From contig CP159477.1 in the NCBI GenBank assembly GCA_042140185.1, positions 1,426,001-1,490,000 of the forward strand: a stretch of DNA of 64,000 nt. The letters run 5' to 3'. Positions within the stretch are counted from its first letter, which is position 1, and each line of letters begins with the position of its first letter. The notes beneath the pieces are model-generated. The model did not search any database. It worked only from the letters and a program-made list of their open reading frames with translations, and was not told where the DNA came from. This document shows positions 35,760 through 44,606 of the stretch, one piece after another. This DNA is from JANSXG01 sp024743075 (lineage in GTDB: Bacteria; Planctomycetota; Phycisphaerae; Phycisphaerales; UBA1924). The translations under genes and the position numbers were made by a program.

Positions 35760-37433
35760 ATGAGGCTTGGCAAGAGCATTCTCACCACCCTCGCTTCGGT
35801 CGGGCTACTCGCAACGAGCGTCGCGGCTGCTGCCTTCAACCCTCTGGATTCGGTTACACCAGACTTTCAGAATGATGTGATCAACGCCCTGGATGTCACC
35901 GACGCGTCAATCCGCTCGCTCGATCTGATGCAGGACGGCGAGGGCAACGTGAGCTTTGTCATCCCGATCGAGGGATTCGATGTCACCGTGCAGCTCTGGC
36001 CACACAGCGTCAGGGCGGACGGGTACCGCGTTCTTAAGCAGATCGAAGACGGCTCGTTCGTTCCGGTTGAACCCGCTCCGGAGTCGACTTTCCGAGGCGT
36101 GCTTTCCGAGATCCCCGGAGCCACCGTTGCCGCGTCGATTCTTGACGAGCAGCTCTACGCGATGGTCCTCCTGCCTGACAATTCCCGCTTCTGGGTTGAA
36201 CCGCTCGCGTCGCGTTTCCCCGGAATCGACCCGAGCCTCCACGCGGTGTACAGCCAGGAGGATGTCATTCCCTCACTCGGCATCTGCGCGGTCGTCGACG
36301 ACTTCATCGAGCAGAGCCAAGCCGAGCGCGAGCAGAAACTCGCCGAGTTGGGCCGCGGTTCCGGCGACTGCGGCGGCCTTTGCGTCGCCGAGTTCGGTGC
36401 GGATGCCGATGTCGAGTTCTACCAGGCGCTCGGGAGCAATGAAGCGAACGTCGAGAACCTCATCAACAACATTATGAACGCGGTGAACACGCAATACGAA
36501 ACACAGGTTGGAATCACGCACGAGATCACCGGAATCCTGATCCGCACCGCCGAACCCGATCCGTACTCCTCGACCAACGCGGGCACACTCCTGAGCCAGT
36601 TCCGCTCCGAGTGGCTGAACAATGTCGGCGGCAGCATCCCCCACGACACCGCCCAGTTGTTCACGGGCAAGAACCTGCAGGGCTCCACCATCGGTATCGC
36701 GTACCTCGGCGGCGTCTGCAACAGTTTGCGCTACTCCGTCGTCGAGACCACCTGCTGCGGCTCGTTCTCCTGCCGCACCGACCTGTCCGCCCACGAACTC
36801 GGCCACAACTGGGACGCGTCGCACATCAGCGGCGGCAACTCCACCATGAACCCCAGCCTCGTGTGCGCGAACAACTTTGTGTCCGGTTCGGTGAATCAGA
36901 TCGTCGGCTATCGCAACTCGGTGACCTGCCTGGACCCGGCTCCGCCGCTCAACCCACCCGGGCTGTTTAACCTGACCGCCCCGGCCAACGGAGCCACCGA
37001 TGTGGCGCTCAACCCGGTTCTGCAGTGGAGCCCGTCGCAGGATGTCCAGTTCTACCTGGTCTCGCTTGCTGATAACCCCGAATTCAATGATCCCCGCATC
37101 AACGAGTTCGCCACGGCGTCCACGCAGATCGCGTCGCTCCCCCCCGGCTTCCTCGACGAGTCCACCCAGTACTTCTGGAAGGTGACGGCGGTCAACTCGG
37201 TCGGTGAGACATCGTCGAGCCCGTCGATCTCACTGTTTACCACCCTCGGCCCGGACCCTGAGCCGTGCGACGGAGACGCCACCGGCGACAACATCGTCGA
37301 CCTCGCCGATCTGAACCTCGTGCTGGCCAACTTCGGCGAAGCGACTTCGGAGGGCGACGTGACCGGAGACAACCTCGTCGACCTCGCCGACCTCAACCTC
37401 GTCTTGGCGAACTTCGGCACGACCTGCGAGTAA
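35760..37433 (+). CDS. Secreted M12-type zinc metalloprotease with dockerin-like C-terminus
   Basis: A 557-residue exported protein. The signal peptide is TLASVGLLATSVAAAAF. A propeptide-like region (~25-190) precedes the protease domain, whose zinc site HELGHNWDASH (HExxHxxxxxH) marks a metzincin of the reprolysin/M12 type; the Met-turn is probably the Met of STMNPSL. A fibronectin-III-like module follows (~395-490), then two EF-hand/dockerin-like repeats: GDATGDNIVDLADLNLVLAN and GDVTGDNLVDLADLNLVLAN. Cys pairs near the active site (TTCCGSFSC) suggest disulfides. ATG 35760 follows GGGAGA. Confidence 0.9.
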   Translation: MRLGKSILTTLASVGLLATSVAAAAFNPLDSVTPDFQNDVINALDVTDASIRSLDLMQDGEGNVSFVIPIEGFDVTVQLWPHSVRADGYRVLKQIEDGSFVPVEPAPESTFRGVLSEIPGATVAASILDEQLYAMVLLPDNSRFWVEPLASRFPGIDPSLHAVYSQEDVIPSLGICAVVDDFIEQSQAEREQKLAELGRGSGDCGGLCVAEFGADADVEFYQALGSNEANVENLINNIMNAVNTQYETQVGITHEITGILIRTAEPDPYSSTNAGTLLSQFRSEWLNNVGGSIPHDTAQLFTGKNLQGSTIGIAYLGGVCNSLRYSVVETTCCGSFSCRTDLSAHELGHNWDASHISGGNSTMNPSLVCANNFVSGSVNQIVGYRNSVTCLDPAPPLNPPGLFNLTAPANGATDVALNPVLQWSPSQDVQFYLVSLADNPEFNDPRINEFATASTQIASLPPGFLDESTQYFWKVTAVNSVGETSSSPSISLFTTLGPDPEPCDGDATGDNIVDLADLNLVLANFGEATSEGDVTGDNLVDLADLNLVLANFGTTCE

Positions 37434-37462
37434 ATCGCAAAATCATTCGGTTCTTCCCACCG

Positions 37463-37489
37463 ACGCCCGGCAGCAATGCCGGGCGTTTT
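37463..37489 (+). terminator. Terminator after the M12 protease gene
   Basis: A perfect 10-bp stem (37463-37472 with 37477-37486) with a GCAA tetraloop, followed by TTTCGTTT. Confidence 0.88.
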
Positions 37490-37609
37490 CGTTTGTGTGT
37501 CCCGGCCCGAAAGAAACGGGACATGACAGCGTTCCGAGTTGAAGTTCTTATGATGCTGCCGGGTTGAGGGGTGTCCTCGCCCGGGTCCTCTGAAGGAAGG
37601 AGTCACGGG

Positions 37610-38215
37610 ATGGGTTGGCTTATCGCAGGCGGAATAGCCGTCGTGGTGCTTATCGCACTGGTGGTGCTAATCATCGGCATCTACAACAAGCTGGTCACGT
37701 TGAAGAACCGCTACCAGAACGCGTTCGCGCAAATCGAGGTCCAGCTCAAGCGGCGCTACGACCTGATCCCGAACCTTGTTGAGACCGCCAAGGGCTACAT
37801 GTCCCACGAGCGGGAAACTCTCGAAGCCGTGGTTCAGGCCCGCAATCAGGCTGTCAGCGGTCTGCAACAAGCTGCCCAGAACCCGGGCGACCCCAACGCG
37901 ATGCAGCAGCTCGCCGGCGCCGAGGGCATGCTCGGAGGGGCACTCAGCCGGCTCATGGCCGTTGTTGAGTCCTACCCGGATCTCAAGGCCAATGAGAACA
38001 TGATGTCGCTGCAGGAAGAGATCACCACCACCGAAAACAAAGTCGCGTTCAGCCGCCAGGCCTTCAACGACTCGGTGACGACCTACAACACCTACCGTCA
38101 ATCGTTCCCGCCGGTTGTCTTCGCCAGCTTCTTCGGTCACGGATCCGACGCCGCGCTTCTCGAGTTTGCGGACTCCGAGAAGATTCAGGAAGCCCCCAAA
38201 GTCAGCTTCAACTGA
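37610..38215 (+). CDS. lemA: LemA family membrane protein
   Basis: A 201-residue protein with one N-terminal helix (AGGIAVVVLIALVVLIIGIY) and the coiled LemA domain: LVTLKNRYQNAFAQIEVQLK, RRYDLIPNLVETAKGYM, ETLEAVVQARNQA, and YPDLKANENMMSLQEEITTT with the ENKVAFSRQAFND end. LemA proteins are often found next to HtpX-type proteases, as here (27 bp away); their exact job is not settled. ATG 37610 follows GGAAGGAG at 8 nt; an upstream in-frame GTG (37571) would add a hydrophilic extension. Confidence 0.93.
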   Translation: MGWLIAGGIAVVVLIALVVLIIGIYNKLVTLKNRYQNAFAQIEVQLKRRYDLIPNLVETAKGYMSHERETLEAVVQARNQAVSGLQQAAQNPGDPNAMQQLAGAEGMLGGALSRLMAVVESYPDLKANENMMSLQEEITTTENKVAFSRQAFNDSVTTYNTYRQSFPPVVFASFFGHGSDAALLEFADSEKIQEAPKVSFN

Positions 38216-38242
38216 TCACCTGAACCCAGCGACGATCGACCG

Positions 38243-40208
38243 ATGAGCAACGGCCTCGCGACGATGGACTTCTTCGGCCAGCAGGATGCGGCGCGCAAGC
38301 GCTCACGCCTGCTGGTGTTCCTCTATGCCTTCTCAGTGCTGCTGATCTGTTCGATCATCGGCGGAGGCGTTTGGATCGTGTACGCCATGCAAGCCGGCGA
38401 GAAAGCACCGGTGCATCCGGTCCTCGTCGCTCTCGTGGCCGCGATCATCACCGGTCTGGTCATCGGCGGGGGCTCGCTCTATCGCATCGCGCAGCTCCGA
38501 GGCGGCGGTTCGACCGTCGCATCGGCGCTCGGTGGCAGGCGGATCAGCGCGGACACCACGGACCCGGACGAACGCCGGGTACTCAACGTGGTCGAGGAAA
38601 TGGCGATCGCGTCAGGCGTCCCGGTCCCGCCGGTCTACCTGCTGGCAAAGGAAACAGGGATCAACGCGTTCGCCGCCGGCTATTCGCCGGGTGACGCCGT
38701 GATCGGCGTCACGCGCGGCTGCATCGTCGGGCTGACCCGCGATGAGCTGCAAGGGGTGATCGCCCACGAGTTCAGCCACATCCTCAACGGCGACATGCGC
38801 CTGAACATCCGCATGATCGGGCTGATCAACGGCATCATCCTGCTGAGCCTCGCCGGTCATCTCGTGTTTCGTGCTGCGGTCTATACGCCGCGTGGCCGAT
38901 CGAGCAAGGACAATGGCGCAGGCCTGCTTGCCCTGCTCGCCCTCGGTCTGCTGTTGCTCGTTGTTGGGAGCATCGGCTCGTTCATGGGACGGGTCATCCA
39001 GGCCGCCGTGAGCCGGCAGCGCGAGTTTCTCGCCGACGCGGCGGCGGTGCAGTTCACACGCAACCCGGAAGGCATCGGAAACGCCCTGCGGCGCCTCGGC
39101 GGTGTTTCTGGTCGGGGACGACTCAAGTCCGCTCACGCCGAAGAGGCAAATCACATGCTATTCGGAGAGGGAATCCGGTCCTCGTTCGGATCCGCGCTCG
39201 CGTCGCATCCACCGCTCCATAAGCGCATCAAAGCGGTGCTCCCCGGGTGGGACGGGTCCATGCTCGCACCGGTCGTTGATCTCAAGCAGCGTGAGATCGA
39301 GGAACACGGCACCCCCGCTCAGCGGATCGACAGAGCCGCGGCAGCGAAACGGGCGATCACCGAGAAGCCGGCTATGGTGGCCGAGATTCTGCCGCTGCTC
39401 GCGATGGCCGGGAATCCCGCGCCCGCCCACGTCGAGCACGCGCCGGATCATTCAGGCAATCCCGGCACGCCTCAAGGACGCCGCCCGCGACCCCTATGGC
39501 AGCCGCGCAGTTGTGTACGCGTTGCTGCTCGACGGACGCGACGAGATCCGCGAGCGCCAGTTGGGCCATCTGCGCACGCACGGCGACGCGCCAGTCGTCC
39601 ACCTCGTGGAAGAACTCGCAAGGCAGACCGTCGCCCTCGACCGTCACCTCCGACTCCCGCTGCTTGATATGACGCTGGGCGCGCTCGCCGATCTCTCAGA
39701 TCAGCAGCACGAACGATTCCGCTCGAACCTGAGCGCACTGGTCGAGGCCGACAACCAACTCGATCTCTTTGAGTGGGTCACGCTGAAACTGATCGAAAAG
39801 CACCTCGACGAGCGCTTCGAGGGTGACGTCCGCCTGACCACACAGTACTACGCGCTCGGCCGATTGGAACGTGAACTGAGTGTCCTGCTTTCGACGATGG
39901 CGCACGCCGGGCACCCGGAGGGCGCAGAAGAAGCGAAGAAGGCGTTTGACCTTGGTGCCCGGTCGCTGAAGGCCGATGGCCTCGATCTGCTCGGCCAGGA
40001 CGAGTGCGGCCTTATCCCCTTGGAATCCGCTCTGGAGACGCTCAACAGCGTCGCGCTTCGGCTGAAGCGTGATGTGCTCCAAGCGGCCGCGTTGTGCGCC
40101 GCGTCTGATCGGACAATCACGCCGGACGAAGCGGAATTGCTCCGCGCGATCGGTGACATGCTCGGCGTACCAACGCCCCCGCTGCTACCGGGCCAGAAAC
40201 TCGCGTAA
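38243..40208 (+). CDS. HtpX-like M48 membrane protease with C-terminal extension (one frameshift)
   Basis: Integral-membrane zinc protease of the M48 family, probably in quality control of membrane proteins. Two helices lie near the start (VFLYAFSVLLICSIIGGGVW and a second at ~65-90), then the active site IAHEFSHILNGDMRLN, two more helices, and the downstream zinc Glu in REFLADAAAVQFTR. At 39440-39452 the frame slips; removing one C lets HVEHA run into RIIQAIPARLKDAARDP. The ~250-residue extension is helical and ends in a TerB-like segment (CAASDRTITPDEAELLRAIG). Repaired length is about 654 residues, twice that of plain HtpX. This is the only +1 break in the window. Confidence 0.85.
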
Positions 40209-41216
40209 CGCCCGAACGCCGTCCGGTCCGACGATCAGCAGCACAGACCCGGCAACGGCAAGACCGGCGCCGAGGACAGCTCGCCGGGTCACTCGCTCCT
40301 TGTAGATGACCGCGACGACCGGCAGGATCAGCACCGGGCTCAGCGAGCACAACGTCTGTGCGATGCCCAACGGGATGCGATCCATCGCGGTGAGCGACAT
40401 CCACACACCGAGATACGGTCCGACGACCGCTCCCATCACCGTAAACGCGTAGCCCATGTTCCGCGACCCGATGCGCTTCCCCCGCGCTCGGTCCCGGCTC
40501 GGCGATTTGCGATGGAGCCAGTAGAACAAAAGGATCGGCGCCATGCCGAGTCCGCCGAAGATCATTCGTACGAACGTCGCGGCCTGAGGCGTCAGACGGG
40601 TCACATCCCCTTCCAGCCCGTGGCCCATTCCACGCTTGGAGAGCAGGAAACCCACGGCCTGACAGACCGCCGCGATCAACGCGAGAACCACGCCGCGCGT
40701 CGCATGCGGGTTGTGCGCAAGATCGGTCTTGCCGGCGGTAGAACTCGGTGCCCGCTCCAGGATGACCCAAAAAATCCCTGCAAGGGTCATCGCAATGCCG
40801 AGCATCGCGACCGGCGTCAGCGGCTCACCGAGGAAGACAAATCCAAGGACGACCGCGACGAGCGGTGAAGCGGTCATCATCAGAAGCGATCGTCGGGGGC
40901 CGATGTCCACAAACGCGGTAAAAAGAGCCTGATCGCAGACGGTGAGGCCCACCAGGCCGGAGAACGCGAGGGCGACCAACTGGGCGTCGACCATCGACGG
41001 CCACCACACGCCGCTCAACAGCCGGTGGGTCAAACCGAGCAGCACGATCGCCACGACCAGACGCAGGGCGTTCACCATCGTTGACCCGATGCGTCGGCCC
41101 GCCGAGGTGAAGCAGAGCGACGTCGCGACCCAGAGGGCCGACGTTGCAAGGCCGGCAAGCCCGCCGATGATCGCGTCGGCATCTGTCCCGTTGAGTACCG
41201 ATGCGGATGCGGACAT
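40185..41216 (-). CDS. EamA/DMT-family transporter, two-repeat form
   Basis: A 343-residue inner-membrane protein with about ten predicted helices in two EamA repeats (for example ASPLVAVVLGFVFLGEPLTP, AMTLAGIFWVILE, then GYAFTVMGAVVGPYLGVWMS and LCSLSPVLILPVVAVIYKER). The GEPLTPVAMLG and KERVTRRAVLGAGL motifs are typical of the drug/metabolite exporter family. Substrate unknown. ATG 41216 follows AAGGA. Its stop lies inside the end of the M48 gene (24-bp convergent overlap), and its start is divergent from a second, half-size EamA gene. Confidence 0.88.
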   Translation of the reverse strand: MSASASVLNGTDADAIIGGLAGLATSALWVATSLCFTSAGRRIGSTMVNALRLVVAIVLLGLTHRLLSGVWWPSMVDAQLVALAFSGLVGLTVCDQALFTAFVDIGPRRSLLMMTASPLVAVVLGFVFLGEPLTPVAMLGIAMTLAGIFWVILERAPSSTAGKTDLAHNPHATRGVVLALIAAVCQAVGFLLSKRGMGHGLEGDVTRLTPQAATFVRMIFGGLGMAPILLFYWLHRKSPSRDRARGKRIGSRNMGYAFTVMGAVVGPYLGVWMSLTAMDRIPLGIAQTLCSLSPVLILPVVAVIYKERVTRRAVLGAGLAVAGSVLLIVGPDGVRALREFLAR

Positions 41217-41317
41217 GGAAATCCTTGGAGAGCGGCAGCCGTGCCGTAGGGTCGAGATCGTACCGCCGCCGATCGACGCGGTGCAGGCGGGGGGCGACGC
41301 GCGGTACCGTGTCGCCC

Positions 41318-41833
41318 ATGAAATCAATCGTGCTTGCGGTGCTCGCGGGGTTATGCTGGGGTATCGGCGAAGTATTCACGCGGAGCGTGCTTCACTCGAA
41401 GGAGATCGGCCCGTTCGCCGCCGTCGCGGTACGGTCAACCGTCGCACTTCCGGTGATCTGGCTGGCATACTACGTCGCGATGAACGTCGTGAAGTCTCCA
41501 ATGGAGGTGCAGGGCTGGCTTGGCGGCGCCTCGACGGCGACCTGGTTCAAACTCGTGATCGGCTCGGGGCTTGTAGCCGGCGCCGCGGCGATGATCTTCT
41601 TCTACGCCGCTTTGAGCATGGGCGAGGTGTCACGGATCAAGCCAGTCGCGTTCGCCCTCGCCCCAGCGACCGCGGTGGTCCTTGGCTGGCTCACGCTGGG
41701 TGAATCGCTGACGCTCCGGAAGATCATCGCGATCGGCCTGATCATCGCCGGCGTTGTCATGCTGACCGGGAAAGCGAAGTCTCCGTCCGACGCGCCGGAA
41801 GAGGCCGATCAGTCCACGCGAACGAATTCATAG
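41318..41833 (+). CDS. Half-size EamA/DMT transporter
   Basis: A 171-residue membrane protein with five predicted helices and one EamA repeat: LAGLCWGIGEVFTRSVL, a middle pair, AAMIFFYAALSMGEVSRIKP, and LGWLTLGESLTLRKIIAIGL. Single-repeat members work as dimers. ATG 41318 has no clear Shine-Dalgarno. It is divergent from the full-size EamA gene (101 bp between starts) and overlaps the end of the CpcT-like gene by 25 bp. The small polar tail ends in a few charged residues. Confidence 0.85.
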   Translation: MKSIVLAVLAGLCWGIGEVFTRSVLHSKEIGPFAAVAVRSTVALPVIWLAYYVAMNVVKSPMEVQGWLGGASTATWFKLVIGSGLVAGAAAMIFFYAALSMGEVSRIKPVAFALAPATAVVLGWLTLGESLTLRKIIAIGLIIAGVVMLTGKAKSPSDAPEEADQSTRTNS

Positions 41834-42483
41834 CCGCCCGAAGTCGCGCCCCAGACCTGCTCGCCCGCGCTGTTGAAGCCCCGGTCCCACGTCAGAAGCC
41901 GGTCGGGATGAACCGTGACCTCGCTGACGACGTAGTCCGCCCCGCGGAGCGAACTGGCGCACGTGCCGTCACGGGTTGAACCGACAAACGCGTCCCCCTC
42001 GGCGTCGAACGAAAGGTAAACGGCGCAGCCTGTCCGCTCGGTCAGAAACTCCGGCTCGAGGGCTTCGTCGAACCGTCCGGGCGCCTCGTGCCACCCAGCG
42101 AACGCCAGCGGATCACCCGGAAGCTCGTAAACCGCGCTGACGAACTCGTTTCCATCGCTCCGGGAGACCCGATAGACGCGCTGGCGATACGGTCGTTCAA
42201 GTGAAGCCGCCGTCGCCTGCTCTACGTACAGCCACGACGCGTCGTCATCGCGTCCCGGCCAGATCTCAACCATCTCCAGGCGAATATCAAAGTACTCGTC
42301 GTCCCGCTCGGCCTGCGCGGCGCTGCTGAACGATCCGGTCATTCGATCAACGAGATCAGTGAGCATCGGGTCGGCCACGGAACTCGGTACTGTTCCGGCC
42401 CCGCCCCCACCAGAGGTGCACCCGATCAGAAACACCATCGACCCGCTGAACAGTGTGCCAGTCATCCGTTGGAATTGCGTCAT
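41809..42483 (-). CDS. CpcT/CpeT-family lipoprotein
   Basis: A 224-residue lipoprotein (signal ending FLIGC). The body matches the CpcT/CpeT chromophore-lyase fold in order: MTGSFSSAAQAERDDEYFDI, WLYVEQATAASLERPYRQRV, TGCAVYLSFDAEGDAFVGST, the CASSLRGADYVVSEVTVH stretch, and TWDRGFNSAGEQVWGATSGG. In cyanobacteria such enzymes attach bilins to phycobiliproteins; here there is no sign of photosynthesis, so the ligand or reaction is unknown. ATG 42483 follows GGAGG. It is divergent from xthA (54 bp). Confidence 0.82.
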   Translation of the reverse strand: MTQFQRMTGTLFSGSMVFLIGCTSGGGGAGTVPSSVADPMLTDLVDRMTGSFSSAAQAERDDEYFDIRLEMVEIWPGRDDDASWLYVEQATAASLERPYRQRVYRVSRSDGNEFVSAVYELPGDPLAFAGWHEAPGRFDEALEPEFLTERTGCAVYLSFDAEGDAFVGSTRDGTCASSLRGADYVVSEVTVHPDRLLTWDRGFNSAGEQVWGATSGGYEFVRVD

Positions 42484-42525
42484 CTGACACCTCCTCTGCG
42501 TGTCGCATCCTAACCGACCGATGGC

Positions 42526-42531
42526 TACACT
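42526..42531 (+). promoter_or_regulatory. -10-like hexamer TACACT, 6 nt before xthA ATG
   Basis: TACACT, a 6-nt spacer, then the xthA start codon; no Shine-Dalgarno lies between. Identical hexamer and spacing to psuG. Confidence 0.45.
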
Positions 42532-42537
42532 CGCCCG

Positions 42538-43326
42538 ATGCGAGTCACCACATGGAACGTCAACGGGCTGCGAGCGGCGCTCCGTAAAGGATTTGCCGAC
42601 GTCATCGATCGGTTGGAGCCCGACGTGCTGCTTTTGCAGGAGGTCCGAGCGACACCCGACCAGTTGCCCGCGGACTGGGCCGAGCCGGACGGCTGGCACG
42701 TCCATTGGCACCCGGCGCAGCGCCCCGGTTACTCGGGCACGGCGATCTGGTCGCGCGAGCCCATCAAACTCATCGGAACCGGGCACGGCACGGACCACAC
42801 CGATCTGGACGAGGGCGATCCGGAGGGGCGCCTCGTCTTCGCGAAAACGGGCCCGCTCCGCGTAGCAAGTGTCTACCTGCCGTCGGGTTCTTCCGGTGAT
42901 CACCGCCAGGCCCAGAAGGAACGCTGGCTCGACGCGTTCCGCCCTTGGGCCGATAGCGCCTCAAGGTCCCGCGTACCGACCCTGCTCGGCGGGGACTTTA
43001 ACATCGCCCACACCGAGAACGACATCTTCCACGCTAAGTCCAACCAGAACACCTCCGGCTTTCTCCCCCACGAGCGAAAGTGGATCGGGGGTCTCTTCGA
43101 ATCCGGCTGGAACGACTTCGTCCGCCAGCAGGCCGGCGAACGCCCGGGGCCGTACACGTGGTGGAGCAACCGAGGACGGGCCCGCGAACTCGATCGCGGG
43201 TGGCGGATCGATTACATGCTCGGCAACCGCGCAGTCGCCAAGCACGCACAGTCGTTCCACATTGATCGCGAGGCCGGCATCACGGTTTCCGATCACGCCC
43301 CGCTCAGCATCGATCTCGACATCTGA
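42538..43326 (+). CDS. xthA: Exodeoxyribonuclease III (AP endonuclease)
   Basis: Repairs abasic sites and trims 3' ends in base-excision repair. 262 residues, normal for the Xth/ExoA family. Metal and catalytic motifs are present: TTWNVNGLRAAL, LLLQEVRA (Glu), YSGTAIWSR, LLGGDFNIAHTENDIFH (Asp/Asn), the GWRIDYMLGN loop and SDHAPLSIDLDI (Asp-His). The start appears leaderless. The stop lies 1 bp from that of the convergent dockerin-like gene. Confidence 0.95.
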   Translation: MRVTTWNVNGLRAALRKGFADVIDRLEPDVLLLQEVRATPDQLPADWAEPDGWHVHWHPAQRPGYSGTAIWSREPIKLIGTGHGTDHTDLDEGDPEGRLVFAKTGPLRVASVYLPSGSSGDHRQAQKERWLDAFRPWADSASRSRVPTLLGGDFNIAHTENDIFHAKSNQNTSGFLPHERKWIGGLFESGWNDFVRQQAGERPGPYTWWSNRGRARELDRGWRIDYMLGNRAVAKHAQSFHIDREAGITVSDHAPLSIDLDI

Positions 43327-43327
43327 A

Positions 43328-44398
43328 TCAGCACGAACCACCGAAGTTCGCGAGCACCGCGTTCAGGTCGGCCAGATCGACCTGGCCGTCGTCGGTGACG
43401 TCGCCGTCCGTGGTCGTCTGCCCAAAGTTCGCGAGCACGAGATTGAGGTCGGCGAGATCCACGACCTGATCTCCGGTCGCATCGCCGGGGCATGCGCTCC
43501 CAGCGTCTTCGATCAGGGCCGGACCGGTGATCGTGAGGGTAAACGGCTGCGCCGCCGTGAACCGGTCCCATTGGGAGGTCACGAAGAAATACGTTGTGTC
43601 TTCAAGCAGCAGCGCGTCTATCTTCGATTGGCCCTGCGGCAGACCGAACGGCCCGAAGCCGTTGCCGAGCGAGTAGTCGAGCAGGTTGTCGAGCGGCTGC
43701 TCGGGATCGAAGGCATCCTTGTAGATGTAGGTGAAGTTGTTGCCTGAATCGACAATCGAATCGAAGGTATATCCACCCGACACCGGAACGGTGAACTCGA
43801 TCACGTCAAACGAAACGGGTCCGAGCCCCGAAACGCCTTCGATGAAGAAGGGGCGGTTCCACTGCTCTTCGGAGTCTGCGATGCCCTCGCGGACTTCCGA
43901 CTCATCGGGAACCGTCGTGGTCAGGTGAAACACCGCATCGTTCAACCCGATGACCCACGGCGACGGGTTGCCCGAATCGATCGTGAACGACAGCGTCCCG
44001 CCGGCTGAGAGGTCGACCCCGGAACCGAACAGCGGCCCCGAAGTGTCCGCAAGCGGATAGTCCGCGATGGTCCGATCGCCGCCGATCGGGTCATCCCAGA
44101 GAACGGTCGGCCCGCCCGGAGGCGTCGCCGAGATCGACATGTCGAGCGACCACGGCCGGATGCCGTCCGACTTGTCCGCCACGATTGCGGTCCACAGGGC
44201 GGTCAGGCCCAGTCCGGTCACCGACTCGGCGATGGGGTCAAACTCGAGATTCACGGTGAGATCGCTCGAGTTGATCACCAGGTCGCCTGCGGTGGCACTG
44301 CCGACAACTTTCTCCGCGCCGGAGACCGACGGGGCGGATCCCGCGAGCACGACGAGTGAAGAAACGGACAGGACGGTCAAACGACGAGCAGTCAACAT
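43328..44398 (-). CDS. Secreted protein with dockerin-like C-terminus
   Basis: A 356-residue exported protein of unknown function. The signal peptide (LTVLSVSSLVVLAGSAPSVSG) is followed by a beta-rich body of about 270 residues without a known catalytic motif; segments such as SGGYTFDSIVDSGNNFTYIY and QPFTLTITGP resemble bacterial pre-peptidase-like beta-sandwiches. The last ~50 residues have two EF-hand/dockerin-like repeats, GDATGDQVVDLADLNLVLAN and GDVTDDGQVDLADLNAVLAN. ATG 44398 has GAGAGG upstream. Confidence 0.8.
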   Translation of the reverse strand: MLTARRLTVLSVSSLVVLAGSAPSVSGAEKVVGSATAGDLVINSSDLTVNLEFDPIAESVTGLGLTALWTAIVADKSDGIRPWSLDMSISATPPGGPTVLWDDPIGGDRTIADYPLADTSGPLFGSGVDLSAGGTLSFTIDSGNPSPWVIGLNDAVFHLTTTVPDESEVREGIADSEEQWNRPFFIEGVSGLGPVSFDVIEFTVPVSGGYTFDSIVDSGNNFTYIYKDAFDPEQPLDNLLDYSLGNGFGPFGLPQGQSKIDALLLEDTTYFFVTSQWDRFTAAQPFTLTITGPALIEDAGSACPGDATGDQVVDLADLNLVLANFGQTTTDGDVTDDGQVDLADLNAVLANFGGSC

Positions 44399-44606
44399 AT
44401 CGGGCCTCTCTCAGAATCGGTTGGGTGGCGTGTCTTCAGCGTATACCCAGAGACGCCCAGAGCGAATGGCTCGACCAAAGGCCGCACCAAACAGCCGCAA
44501 TTTGGGCATCTTTGGGACCTCGAGACGCCCTTGAAGCGTCAAAACCGCAGCCCAGCCTCGTACAATGGTCATCCCGAAGCCTGCTACGAGAAAGGTGATC
44601 TTCCCG

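Noticed and set aside
41809..42483. CpcT-like gene as a sign of photosynthesis
   Set aside because: No phycobiliprotein, bilin or photosystem gene is near, and the protein is a lipoprotein.
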